NCBI GenBank assembly: GCA_034926675.1
Contig: JAYFQW010000031.1
Span: forward strand, 1 to 33,527
Reading direction: 5' to 3'
DNA length: 33,527 bases
Source of the DNA: Clostridia bacterium
Lineage (GTDB): Bacteria > Bacillota > DTU025
In this document: piece by piece, positions 1 to 7,140 of the stretch
How positions within the stretch are numbered: the first letter of the stretch is position 1
How the letters are laid out: each line of letters begins with the position of its first letter
The notes under the pieces: generated by a model
Database searches by the model: none
Seen by the model: the letters and a program-made list of their open reading frames with translations, nothing else
Told to the model about the DNA's origin: nothing
Translations under genes and position numbers: made by a program

Positions 1-296
1 ACATTTCTCTTGGCAGCTGCCATCGTGGTTACCCCCTCGGATTGTATTGCTTTACACCCGAAGAGAACCACATGGCGGCTGTCCCTGTCAATACGCCCAG
101 GATCCTTCCGCCGAATTTACACCACTACCTAAGACACTAACCTCTTCCTGCCCACCGAGTCCGGAAAGCCCAAGCATCCGGACTCAACGGCATGATCATT
201 GCTTCTCGTATGTGACGCCTGCGTGCGATAGATGCCCATAGCCCATATTGGAACACCTGGTAGCCTCTCCTATACACGCCAGGAGGTCCAGCTGTC
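1..296. other. Left-end region without a convincing gene
   Basis: No reading frame here has a credible ribosome binding site or recognisable product. The one visible structure is an 8-bp perfect inverted repeat (157-164 with 178-185, 13-nt loop) with no following T-run, so it is not a clear terminator. The last bases hold the AGGAGG ribosome binding site (281-286) of the next gene. Confidence 0.5.
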
Positions 297-1283
297 ATGA
301 CACGACACGTTGCAGCACTCATACGGCAAGCCGTCAATCAACTGCCGGAGAGTTTCATCATCCTCGACAATAGTGGGGACGTGGCATTCCTCAACCAGAA
401 GGCCATGGAGATGGACTTCGCGGAGAAGATGAACGCAAGGGCGCATCTGAACCTCGGGTGCACCGCCGGCGAGTGGGCATCAGACATCAAATCGATCCTC
501 TGTCACCTTCGAACGAGCAACAGAAGCAATCTCACGACTACCGCCGAGGACCCCAAGAGCGGACGCGTATTTTGCAGTACGTTCTCCATGCTTCGAGACG
601 CGAGTGGACGCCATATGGGCACAGTGGTCATGTCGAAGGAGATCGCGGCGCTCAGATACATCAGCTTTGCAGCAGCCGACTGCGCCAACCACGAGACGAT
701 GTCGCATCGACTCGGCGCGTTGCTCGTGGAATGCCTGGAGACTCTATCGGATGTACTCGATTCTCACGAGCCGTATACCCTGGGCCATTCGTTGCGAGTG
801 CGAGACTTAGCGGTAGCTATGGCGAAGGAGCGCTGGGGCGCCTCGGCAGACCTTGAGGTAGTATCATTGGCAGGGCAGCTCCACGATATCGGCAAAGTGG
901 CCGTTAAACCAGAAATACTGACCAAGCCCGGCAGGCTGACGGATGAGGAATGGAGCATTGTGAAAACTCACCCCGTGGTGGGTGAGCTGATTATGAAGCC
1001 AATCGCACGTCTGGGAGAAATCGCCAAAGTCATAAGGCATCATCACGAGCGATTCGACGGATCCGGATACCCCGACCACCTCGTCGGCAATGCCATCCCA
1101 GCCTTGGCCAGAATCCTCGCAATAGCAGATAGCTACGATGCCATGACCTCGGCAAGGCCGTACCGAGAGGCCATCCCGTCTTCAGAAGCTATCGAGGAGA
1201 TCCAGGCAAACGCCGGCACTCTGTACGATCCAGACTGGGTGAGAGTGTTCGTGACGCTTATGAGGCGCAGCAAGGACAGCTGA
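297..1283 (+). CDS. PAS/HD-GYP domain protein, predicted c-di-GMP phosphodiesterase
   Basis: A 328-residue cytoplasmic signalling protein. Residues about 10-120 resemble a PAS sensor domain. Residues about 140-325 form an HD-GYP domain, which in characterised members hydrolyses cyclic di-GMP. Visible motifs are a metal-binding His at 164, HD at 196-197 within HDIGK, a His triplet at 248-250, and the signature DGSGYP at 254-259, followed by the conserved DSYDAMTSARPYR segment. No membrane segment or receiver domain is seen, so the PAS region is the likely signal input. The ATG is supported by AGGAGG ten bases upstream. It is a lone + strand gene facing a minus-strand operon. A second c-di-GMP protein (GGDEF/EAL) is encoded at 14737-16770. 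Function is inferred from intact motifs; the signal sensed is unknown. Confidence 0.9.
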   Translation: MTRHVAALIRQAVNQLPESFIILDNSGDVAFLNQKAMEMDFAEKMNARAHLNLGCTAGEWASDIKSILCHLRTSNRSNLTTTAEDPKSGRVFCSTFSMLRDASGRHMGTVVMSKEIAALRYISFAAADCANHETMSHRLGALLVECLETLSDVLDSHEPYTLGHSLRVRDLAVAMAKERWGASADLEVVSLAGQLHDIGKVAVKPEILTKPGRLTDEEWSIVKTHPVVGELIMKPIARLGEIAKVIRHHHERFDGSGYPDHLVGNAIPALARILAIADSYDAMTSARPYREAIPSSEAIEEIQANAGTLYDPDWVRVFVTLMRRSKDS

Positions 1284-1303
1284 TCAGGCAACTGCATTTC
1301 CGC

Positions 1304-1426
1304 TCATCTCTGGGGGCTATACGGCTTCCCGGCCGCCTCGGGCCCGCTCGCGCTGTTCACACCCAGACTGAGAGATACCACAAACACCAGCGCCACTGCC
1401 ATAATAGCAGTCAACCTGGACTTCAC
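1304..1426 (-). CDS. Small signal-peptide-like protein, 40 residues
   Basis: A short open frame starting GTG at 1426 and ending TGA at 1304. The product has a basic start (Lys-Ser-Arg), a hydrophobic stretch of about 18 residues rich in Ala, Val and Leu, then a short polar tail with Gly, Pro and Tyr. This is the layout of a secretion signal followed by a short peptide, or of a single-pass membrane peptide. GGAGGG lies six bases before the GTG, and the gene begins one base after the stop of the YczE-like gene, so it is probably translated with it. No family is recognised. It may be a real secreted peptide or the remnant of a longer secreted protein. Confidence 0.45.
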   Translation of the reverse strand: MKSRLTAIMAVALVFVVSLSLGVNSASGPEAAGKPYSPQR

Positions 1427-1427
1427 T

Positions 1428-2006
1428 TCACACCCTCCATTCCCCTCTTGTGATAAAGAACTGGATCAGCGGGCCGATGAGCACAGCCGCCGCCAGCGTG
1501 CCCACCCCTACCTTGCCTCCAAGAGCAGCCCCTACAGACACCGCGATTCCGTCAGTTACTATTCTGGCTATACCGATCTTCGTGTGAAGCAGACGGCCCA
1601 TGGTGAAACCCCAGCCGTCTATGGGCCCTCTACCCAGATCAGCGTGTATGTACGCAGCTGAGCCAAGGGCCATTAGGACCATGCCTGCCAGTTGCGCCAT
1701 CCACCTCACGAAAAGCCCGCCGGGAATCCCAACCACCGGGGTGAGCAGGTCGATAAACCATCCCACCAGCACAATGTTGAAAGCGGCGCCTATGCCCGGC
1801 TTCTGCTTGCCTACAAGATAGTTGGCGCATACCAACGCCAGCATCGTCAACTGAGTGACCCGACCGTTGGTCAAGCCGGTTGCATTACTCCAGCCCAGGG
1901 TGAACGCGGTCCACGGATCCGCCCCCAGGCTCGCGTGAATCATGAGCACCACTCCAAGCGCAATAATGGCCTGCGACATAGCAGCAACAGTAACCTTCCG
2001 AATCAA
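1428..2006 (-). CDS. YczE/YitT-like integral membrane protein
   Basis: A 192-residue, strongly hydrophobic protein with about five membrane-spanning segments. It resembles the YczE/YyaS family (DUF6198): an early motif ASLGADPWTAF corresponds to the family's G-L-G-x-x-P-W-D-x-F pattern, and the second half repeats a similar DLGRGPIDGW motif. The molecular function of this family is not established, though members often sit beside transport or regulator genes. Translation starts at TTG directly after the TGA of the preceding degenerate amidohydrolase (TGATTG), with GGGAG upstream, so it appears coupled to the operon. It looks intact, unlike its two upstream neighbours. Confidence 0.75.
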   Translation of the reverse strand: MIRKVTVAAMSQAIIALGVVLMIHASLGADPWTAFTLGWSNATGLTNGRVTQLTMLALVCANYLVGKQKPGIGAAFNIVLVGWFIDLLTPVVGIPGGLFVRWMAQLAGMVLMALGSAAYIHADLGRGPIDGWGFTMGRLLHTKIGIARIVTDGIAVSVGAALGGKVGVGTLAAAVLIGPLIQFFITRGEWRV

Positions 2007-2453
2007 TCAATCAGCTCCCAACACACCAGGCCCGGACGTGGGTATGCTCTCTTTTCGCATTACCTCCTTCGCCCTCTGCGCCACCGTGCGCGTGTCCACG
2101 GTGAGATGGACACCATCTTCAACAACAATGCGCCCGTCTATCATCACGAACCTCAGATCCCTTGTGGATCCGGCGAACACCAGGTTGGAGAGAAGCGCGT
2201 GCGGATCGGCGGCCGCGAGCCTGGGCGAGGACAGGTCGAAACCCACGATATCCGCCGCGGCGCCCGCAACGAGCTGGCCGACGCCCGCACCCCCGCCTGC
2301 GGTAGCCGACCCTGCATCGTAACTGTGCGCCCACCCGGCGGCTCGCGCGCCTTCGCCGGAGAATATGTAAGCGTTCTTTAACAGGATGCGCTCCGCTGGG
2401 TGTCGCGCTGGGCGCCCTGCTAGGCGTCCTGCTGGGTCCGACCTGAGCCGCAC
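2007..2453 (-). pseudogene. Internally deleted amidohydrolase (deaminase-like) remnant
   Basis: The open frame of 148 residues keeps only the C-terminal beta-sandwich part of a COG0402-type metal-dependent amidohydrolase. It has a G-Q-L-x-x-G-x-x-A-D-I-V-x-F-D-L stretch and the downstream FVMIDGRIVVEDG motif typical of the end of guanine or cytosine deaminase-like enzymes. About 20 residues in, ILLKNAYIFSGEG resembles the N-terminal strand of the same family. The roughly 300 residues between, including all metal-binding His and Asp residues (HxH, two His, Asp), are missing. It therefore cannot be a working enzyme. It sits between a deleted nucleoside phosphorylase and the YczE gene in one operon. 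The call as a fused remnant is inference from motif order. Confidence 0.65.
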
Positions 2454-3051
2454 CTCCTATCCATCTTGGCTGCTGCCCGGAGAGCCATTCGGATCATGAG
2501 GTCGATTGCATGGCATATCTCATCCGAGCGCCTGATCTCTTCTCCCGTTAGGCAAATGGAGATTCCATGTAGAAGGCATCATGAGTCCGGATTACCCCGA
2601 GGTGATACGACGCGCCGAGTTCATCAGCCGCGTCGACCAGGGCGCGAACCAGGTGGAAATCGGCTACAGCTGGGTAGCTCATATCGATGTACTCGGGAGT
2701 AGTGCCGTCGCCGCGGACCGCGGCAGTGGCGATGACCAGGTCTCCCGGGTGAACATTCGGTTGCATGGCCCCGCAGGTCCCAACCCGTATCATGTTGCGC
2801 GCTCCGACCTTGATGGCCTCTTCCACCACGATTGAGGCGGCCGGCGCCCCAACTCCGGTGGATATGACCGACACGGGCACGCCCTGATATCCACCTGTGT
2901 AGGTGTCGAATTCCCTACTGGACGCCACATGCCTGGGGTTGTCCATATAGCTTGAGATCAGCTGGGCCCTCTTGATGTCGCCCGGCAGAAGAACTGAACG
3001 TCCCAGGTCGCCGGGCTTGCACTTGATGTGGTGTTGAAGCTCCATGTTCAC
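2420..3051 (-). pseudogene. Degenerate nucleoside phosphorylase (DeoD/Udp type) with internal deletion
   Basis: The first 167 codons encode a clear purine-nucleoside/uridine phosphorylase: LLPGDIKRA near the start (phosphate and fold motif), a STGVGAPA glycine motif, and IRVGTCGAM. The frame stops with TAA at 2548, right after HDAFYMESPF. The next frame (2551 to 2420) encodes LTGEEIRRSDE followed by IDLMIRMALRAA, which matches the normal C-terminus of these enzymes. About 45 residues between, including the G-V-E-M-E ribose-binding motif and the Ser-Asp catalytic segment, are absent. The gene is therefore broken by an internal deletion with a frameshift. Its start overlaps the stop of the GntR regulator by four bases (ATGA), so it was the first enzyme gene of that operon. 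Confidence 0.75.
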
Positions 3052-3797
3052 GGCGCCTGCCTTTTCTCAACTATCAGTTTGATCTTTGGAGACTGTTGCG
3101 CTGCGTACCGTCGGGAATAGACAGATGCGCGGCCTGTGGAGTCGAGGCCTACCTGCTCTACCAGGAGAGACGCCGAGTCGGCGGGGATTGCCAGGTATCG
3201 GGCGTCGGATTCCGACATCCTAGCCGAGCTAATGCTCACATCCCACCTGACGATCCTCACTCCGGCCTCGGTGAGCAGATCATAGGTGGAGCTGATCCCG
3301 TTGGACTGCATGCGTTCGAGCGCCATGGGCACGACCTTGTGAGGGATGAAGTCCACTGAGTACACGGAAGGAACGCCTTCGATTTCCGTGACAGACTGGA
3401 CTATCAGGACGCGATCACCGCGCTCCAGCCCCAGTTTGGCGCGGGCTACGGAGCCCGCTTCTTGATCATAGGCAGACACGAGCCGGTAAGTGGAAGGACT
3501 GCCTTCGGCCGCGAACAGGTCGGCAACGTCGCCTGCGCACACAAGACCGATGGCGGCAGGGCGTTTCCCTGGCCCGATCACGGTACGGCCAATGCCCCGC
3601 TGGTTGAGGATGACGCCGTCCTGTTCGAGCAGTATGAGCGCCTCGCGGAGCACATTGCGGCTCACCTTGAGCAATCGCGACAGTTCCGGCTCCGATGGCA
3701 GGCGCGAACCCACAGGCAGCTTCCCCTGGGATATTAGCTCGAGGAGCTGCTCATAGACCAGCACACGCAGGGGTTTGAAGTCCTCACGCACATGCAT
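3048..3797 (-). CDS. GntR-family transcriptional regulator with UTRA ligand domain
   Basis: About 249 residues from the chosen ATG at 3797, which has GGAGG ten bases upstream; a TTG at 3830 would add 11 residues with weaker support. Residues about 5-70 form a GntR winged helix-turn-helix, with the typical GSRLPSEPELSRLLKVSRN segment and ALILLEQDGVI. The remaining 170 residues fit the UTRA ligand-binding fold of HutC-type regulators (for example VDFIPHKV and a C-terminal VYSRRYA strand). It heads the operon containing the broken phosphorylase and amidohydrolase, so its effector was probably a nucleoside, a base or a derivative; that is inference. A sigma-A-like promoter and an inverted repeat just upstream suggest autoregulation. 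Confidence 0.88.
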   Translation of the reverse strand: MHVREDFKPLRVLVYEQLLELISQGKLPVGSRLPSEPELSRLLKVSRNVLREALILLEQDGVILNQRGIGRTVIGPGKRPAAIGLVCAGDVADLFAAEGSPSTYRLVSAYDQEAGSVARAKLGLERGDRVLIVQSVTEIEGVPSVYSVDFIPHKVVPMALERMQSNGISSTYDLLTEAGVRIVRWDVSISSARMSESDARYLAIPADSASLLVEQVGLDSTGRASVYSRRYAAQQSPKIKLIVEKRQAP

Positions 3798-3848
3798 TGG
3801 CCGATAGCCTCCACGAATCACGCGATGCAACTGTTGCGAAGATGAAGA

Positions 3849-3865
3849 CCAACATCAGTTGTTGG
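3849..3865. promoter_or_regulatory. Putative operator of the GntR/UTRA regulator
   Basis: CCAACATCAGTTGTTGG is an inverted repeat with 6-bp arms (CCAACA/TGTTGG) and a 5-bp centre. It lies just downstream of the predicted -10 box of the minus-strand promoter and about 50 bp before the regulator's start, a classic position for an autorepressor site. Confidence 0.45.
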
Positions 3866-3878
3866 ACATCCTACGCCC

Positions 3879-3907
3879 AATTTACCATTTCGGGCATGTC
3901 GCGTCAA
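3879..3907 (-). promoter_or_regulatory. Predicted sigma-A promoter of the GntR operon
   Basis: On the minus strand, TTGACG (3907-3902) is followed after 17 bp by TAAATT (3884-3879). The -35 box matches consensus at five of six positions and the -10 at four of six. Spacing and orientation fit transcription into the regulator gene. Confidence 0.5.
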
Positions 3908-4067
3908 GGGAAGGGGACGGGCGCGCGCGGCAGTCGGGACACGGGAGACGGGGAAGCTATCCAGGTCTGCTGCACTCAGCCAATACTCTGCTCCAATGGC
4001 AACAGGACAACTAGCCTCCGCCTCGTCGATAGGTGGAGGCCATTTGACGCTTACGCCGGTACGATGT

Positions 4068-4319
4068 CAGTACGGAATTCGTACTGGGTCGTCGCTTAAC
4101 CAGTACGGAATCCGTACGACACTAGACCTCATTCGAGGCAAATCGGGTCCGGCGGACCGAAAACGAACCGCAAAATGGGAATTATCGCCCGGAATACGGC
4201 CTGCGGCGCTCTTTTCGCGGGCAATAACGCGGTTTTCGGAGCCCGTCCGTCGGACTTGGCTTCTGCGCAGTACGGAATCCGTACTGGTGTCCCGTGTTGC
4301 CTGTACGGAATCCGTACTG
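4068..4319. repeat. Four 19-bp palindromes in two equally spaced pairs
   Basis: Copies lie at 4068-4086, 4101-4119, 4268-4286 and 4301-4319. The best copy is CAGTACGGAATCCGTACTG, a near-perfect palindrome with 9-bp arms and one central base. Within each pair the start-to-start distance is 33 bp (14-bp spacer), and the pairs are exactly 200 bp apart. Between them, two near-identical 11-bp palindromes (GTCCGGCGGAC at 4147 and GTCCGTCGGAC at 4245) and the inverted octamers CCGAAAAC (4157) and GTTTTCGG (4232) make the whole block roughly symmetric about position 4195. The regular spacing suggests cooperative binding of a dimeric protein. The spacer sequences differ, so it is not a simple duplication. 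Confidence 0.85.
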
Positions 4320-4565
4320 AGTCTCGGAAAAACTGGGCGCGCTTCGTATGTAGCTCTGCACTTGGGTTCTAGCTTGCGTCTCCGCTCGTCTGGGCTTACC
4401 GGCACCCGGATGATACAGGGCTTCCCCGGTTAAGTCCGTTTGCCTGGACACGAACCCGTCCGTGTTGCCAGCGACGCCCTTTCCTACTGGTTGTCTTCCC
4501 GCTGGTTAGGTGATAGGACCTCTTTCAGTCCATCGGCTCAACAAACATGCCGGACGAACGCAATA

Positions 4566-4587
4566 GGGGCAGCCGTGTGACTGCCCC
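4566..4587 (-). terminator. Terminator-like hairpin downstream of tRNA-Leu
   Basis: GGGGCAGCC and GACTGCCCC flank a 4-nt loop and form nine pairs, one of them a wobble. On the minus strand it is followed by TATTGCGTT, a weak T-rich tail. It lies about 130 bp beyond the tRNA 3' end and could end that transcript. Confidence 0.35.
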
Positions 4588-4716
4588 GTCTTCTCACTTG
4601 TTCCGTTCAGTGTCATGTAAGCACAGCCAATATCGCCTAATTGTGTTATCGGGATGTTATCTTTACACCCCGGAATCCATACGCTTCTGCCCATTGAGCT
4701 GGCCGTACGATAAAAA

Positions 4717-4803
4717 TGGTGCCGAAGGCGGGACTCGAACCCGCATGGCCTTTCGACCGGTTGATTTTGAGTCAACTGCGTCTGCCGATTCCGCCACTTC
4801 GGC
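4717..4803 (-). tRNA. tRNA-Leu (anticodon CAA)
   Basis: Reading the minus strand from 4803, a 7-bp acceptor stem (GCCGAAG with CTTCGGC), discriminator A and an encoded CCA are visible. The anticodon stem GTTGA/TCAAC encloses loop CTCAAAA, giving anticodon CAA for leucine codon UUG. The D-arm, a long variable arm and the T-arm GCGGGTTCGAGTCCCGC fit a class II leucine tRNA. Confidence 0.95.
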
Positions 4804-4811
4804 GCTCCATT

Positions 4812-4840
4812 ATTCTACCATGGAGGCTGCTGCCGCGCAA
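4812..4840 (-). promoter_or_regulatory. Predicted promoter of tRNA-Leu
   Basis: On the minus strand TTGCGC (4840-4835), a 17-bp spacer and TAGAAT (4817-4812) lie immediately upstream of the tRNA, placing the start of transcription a few bases from the mature 5' end. Confidence 0.5.
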
Positions 4841-4937
4841 CCACACCATGCGGCTTGCGGCCCGGTGCACTTGCGGCTCGGTGCGCTCAACGATTGCCGC
4901 GCTCAGAAGTGCCGTTAACCCCTTGAACGCGCTCCGG

Positions 4938-4977
4938 ATGCTGTCTGCCTAATGCTGTCTGCCTAATGCTGACTGCC
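4938..4977. repeat. Short tandem repeat, 14-bp unit
   Basis: Two perfect copies of ATGCTGTCTGCCTA (4938-4951 and 4952-4965) and a third partial copy with one change (4966-4977) stand in the gap between tRNA-Leu and the spoVT terminator. Nothing else is recognisable in 4841-5046 except GC-rich inverted bits near 4977-5000. Confidence 0.85.
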
Positions 4978-5046
4978 CCGAGAGATTCCCCGGGGAGTGC
5001 GCTCACCCCGCAAGAGGAACCCCGCGTTCTCCGCCGGGCCATGCCG

Positions 5047-5086
5047 AAAACAACACAGCCCCAGGCGTCCTGCTTAGCCTGAGGCT
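5047..5086 (-). terminator. Rho-independent terminator of spoVT
   Basis: On the minus strand AGCCTCAGGC (5086-5077) pairs with GCCTGGGGCT (5066-5057) through ten pairs including one wobble, followed by GTGTTGTTTT. It lies about 25 bp after the spoVT stop. Confidence 0.65.
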
Positions 5087-5112
5087 CTGAGACTCGTTTT
5101 CATCTGAATAGC

Positions 5113-5646
5113 CTAGTGGAGAAGCTGTTTTCCGAGGAATGCGGCTGCTGTCTCAACAAGCTTGACCTCAGTCGCCCCCATCTGCCTCGGCTCTTTCGAC
5201 ATGAGCACTACCACTCCAGCGGGGTCGCTGCCCGCAACGATGGGCGCCATCACCTGCGCTGCGAATTGGGCGCCATCTACTGCCGGTTTCTCGTTCGGCG
5301 CCGTAGCCACGAATGTCTTGTTGGATTTCATCACTTCCTGGGCGTACTCAGAAACCCTCTTCTCCATATACGCTTTCCTTGGAGCACCGCTTACCGCGAC
5401 GACCTCTGCATCATCTGCAATGAGCGCGATGCATCCAGTAGAATCGTTAAGGGAATCAGTGTACTCCTGGGCGAAGAAGCTTAGGTCGGTCATGGGCGAG
5501 TACTTCTTGAGGATCACTTCGCCGTCTCGATCAGTGAATATCTCAAGAGGGTCGCCTTCCCGGATCCTCAGCGTCCTCCTGATTTCCTTCGGTATGACCA
5601 CCCTGCCGAGGTCATCTATACGTCTGACTATCCCGGTCGCTTTCAA
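5113..5646 (-). CDS. spoVT: Stage V sporulation protein T (SpoVT), AbrB-type regulator
   Basis: A 177-residue DNA-binding regulator which, in Bacillus and Clostridia, modulates forespore gene expression late in sporulation. The N-terminal swapped-hairpin AbrB domain is nearly canonical: KATGIVRRIDDLGRVVIPKE, then RRTLRIREGDPLEIFTD and ILKKYSP. Residues about 55-177 correspond to the GAF-like C-terminal domain. I chose TTG at 5646 because it gives the usual MKATG start and lies seven bases after GGAGG; a GTG one codon earlier (5649) is too close to that site. A hairpin terminator follows the stop, so it is probably monocistronic. Together with dpaA it is the main evidence for a spore former. 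Confidence 0.95.
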   Translation of the reverse strand: MKATGIVRRIDDLGRVVIPKEIRRTLRIREGDPLEIFTDRDGEVILKKYSPMTDLSFFAQEYTDSLNDSTGCIALIADDAEVVAVSGAPRKAYMEKRVSEYAQEVMKSNKTFVATAPNEKPAVDGAQFAAQVMAPIVAGSDPAGVVVLMSKEPRQMGATEVKLVETAAAFLGKQLLH

Positions 5647-5764
5647 CACTAGCCCTCCCCACCTGAATTCCGCCGTCCCCGGTCATATTCTGCCGTAATG
5701 CGAACGGCCATATGCAGGGCTCAGACTGCTCCGAGCTCCCAGCATGCCCGCTAGTCCCCGGGGT

Positions 5765-5799
5765 GGCCCGTCGCGCCAGGTCTCCCATGGCGCGGGGCC
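5765..5799 (-). terminator. Hairpin after pfkA, weak terminator candidate
   Basis: GGCCC plus CGCGCCA pair with TGGCGCG plus GGGCC around a 9-nt loop, with a 2-nt bulge (12 pairs). No T-run follows on the minus strand, so it may be a processing or attenuation hairpin instead. It sits just after the pfkA stop. Confidence 0.35.
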
Positions 5800-5802
5800 G
5801 TG

Positions 5803-6801
5803 CTACAGATTCGACAGCATGTTCGCAAGTTCATAGTAGTCCATGTTAATTGGCCGCTTCATGTCCAGCGCCTCATCGAAACCAAATACCCGCACTTCGT
5901 TGCCGAACAGGCCCAACGCCGCGCTTGTTCCTCCGCCAAGCAGCACATCAACGGCTTTTGCTCCGAGGGTAGTGGCAAGGATCCGGTCGCGCATCGATGG
6001 AGCCCCGCCCCTTTGTATGTGCCCGAGCACTATGATCCTAGTGTCGAACCCTGTGATCTCCACTATCTGCTGGCCTATCCGATTTGCGCATCCCTCGCTG
6101 ACGCCTCTTCCGGGCGCGGGGTTCCCATCTGCGCCCTCAGCGACTACGACTATGCTGTGGCTCTTGCCCTCTCTGGCGCCTTCCATAATCCTGCTGCACA
6201 CTTGCTGGATATCGAACTCCACTTCAGGCACGAGGATGCTCTCTGCGCCTCCTGCGAGCCCAGTCGCCAGTGCAATGTGGCCCGAGTTCCTCCCCATCAC
6301 CTCGACTACATAGGTACGCTCATGCGACGTAGCCGTGTCCCGTATCTTGTTGATGGCGTCGAGCACCGTGTTGCATGCTGTATCGAATCCGATGGCGTAC
6401 TCAGTCGATCCGATGTCATTATCGATGGTGGCTGGCACTCCAATGGTGGCCACCCCCATCTTGGACAGGAGATCCAAGCCCTTGTAGGTGCCATCTCCGC
6501 CTATCCCGACCACGCCATCTATCTCGCAGGTTCTGATCTGAAGGAGCGCCTTTGCGCGCCCTTCCTCGGTCTTGAACTCCTCAGACCTGGCAGACTTCAG
6601 AATAGTGCCACCTCTCTGGAGGATATCTCCCACTGAACGCGACTTCATCTCCATGAAGTCCCCCACGACCAGCCCGTGGAACCCCCGCCTGACCCCCACT
6701 ACCTCCAGGCCGTGGTACAACGCCTTTCTCACCACCGCCCGTACACAGGCGTTCATGCCGGGGGCGTCTCCTCCGCTTGTAAGCACTGCTATTCGTCTCA
6801 T
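5803..6801 (-). CDS. pfkA: ATP-dependent 6-phosphofructokinase
   Basis: A 332-residue enzyme, close to the usual 320-330, which phosphorylates fructose 6-phosphate to fructose 1,6-bisphosphate in glycolysis. Visible motifs are the N-terminal nucleotide loop TSGGDAPGMN, GIGGDGTYKG near residue 100 (Gly after GGD, as in ATP rather than pyrophosphate users), the catalytic PATIDND, VMGRNSGHIA, and the substrate-binding LGHIQRGGAPS. The ATG is preceded by GGAGG at seven bases. It lies downstream of dnaE and a small DUF2007-like gene on the same strand; dnaE-pfkA linkage is common in Clostridia, where pyruvate kinase often follows, but here spoVT follows instead. Confidence 0.96.
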   Translation of the reverse strand: MRRIAVLTSGGDAPGMNACVRAVVRKALYHGLEVVGVRRGFHGLVVGDFMEMKSRSVGDILQRGGTILKSARSEEFKTEEGRAKALLQIRTCEIDGVVGIGGDGTYKGLDLLSKMGVATIGVPATIDNDIGSTEYAIGFDTACNTVLDAINKIRDTATSHERTYVVEVMGRNSGHIALATGLAGGAESILVPEVEFDIQQVCSRIMEGAREGKSHSIVVVAEGADGNPAPGRGVSEGCANRIGQQIVEITGFDTRIIVLGHIQRGGAPSMRDRILATTLGAKAVDVLLGGGTSAALGLFGNEVRVFGFDEALDMKRPINMDYYELANMLSNL

Positions 6802-6846
6802 GCCGATTCCTCCAGTGGCACCGTTCGCGCCTACGGTGTGACAAAC

Positions 6847-7044
6847 CTAGATCACCGATGAGTCGAGGATATCGTGCGCCTCCTCGGCCTCAGTCTCAGG
6901 AACGAGAACCTCCACATTGGCGGAATCGCCGAGCTGAGGCACTCCTATGGGTCTGAGCGTTACCAGTAGGCCTTCCACTTCAAGCATGTTCTTCACCAGC
7001 TCGGCCTCTGACCTGTTAGGTGCGATGTAGACTACTGTCCACAC
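6847..7044 (-). CDS. Small DUF2007-like putative signal-transducing protein
   Basis: A 65-residue protein starting GTG with GGAGGG eight bases upstream. It begins VVYIAPNRSEAELVKNMLE, then contains VPQLGDSANVEVLVPETEA. This matches the short DUF2007/PII-like alpha-beta fold: a strand, a helix that places residues after 'EAE', and a C-terminal V-P-x-x-x-x-x-E-A-x-x-I-L segment. The biochemical role of the family is not established. It lies between dnaE and pfkA on the same strand with small gaps, and similar tiny genes occur at this spot in other Clostridia. No membrane segment is seen. Confidence 0.75.
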   Translation of the reverse strand: MWTVVYIAPNRSEAELVKNMLEVEGLLVTLRPIGVPQLGDSANVEVLVPETEAEEAHDILDSSVI

Positions 7045-7140
7045 GTCAGTTGCCCTCCTCGAAATCTCATACCCGCTTAGGTAGTATGTCCGTTCTTCTA
7101 TGCCAATGCCGAATCTCCTTCAGTGCCTGACCCATTGTCC

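Larger units (their letters stand above)
3908..4716. other. About 800 bp with no convincing gene
   Basis: Open frames here lack ribosome binding sites and recognisable motifs, and they change frame through the palindromes. The stretch holds a 9-bp hairpin with one wobble pair (GCCTCCGCC with GGTGGAGGC, about 4015-4041), the palindrome array at 4068-4319, and a terminator-like hairpin at 4566-4587. No structural RNA is recognised. Confidence 0.5.

Noticed and set aside
4068-4319. CRISPR array
   Set aside because: Four short palindromes with 14-bp and 148-bp gaps; repeats are too short, spacing is not array-like, and no cas genes are present.
3996-4433. Open frame of 145 codons across the palindrome array, with similar frames on the other strand
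   Set aside because: No ribosome binding site, no family character, and the frame reads through the palindromic repeats in a way typical of chance GC-rich frames.
7081-7140. 22-codon frame between dnaE and the DUF2007-like gene
   Set aside because: Too short, no clear ribosome binding site and no recognisable product.
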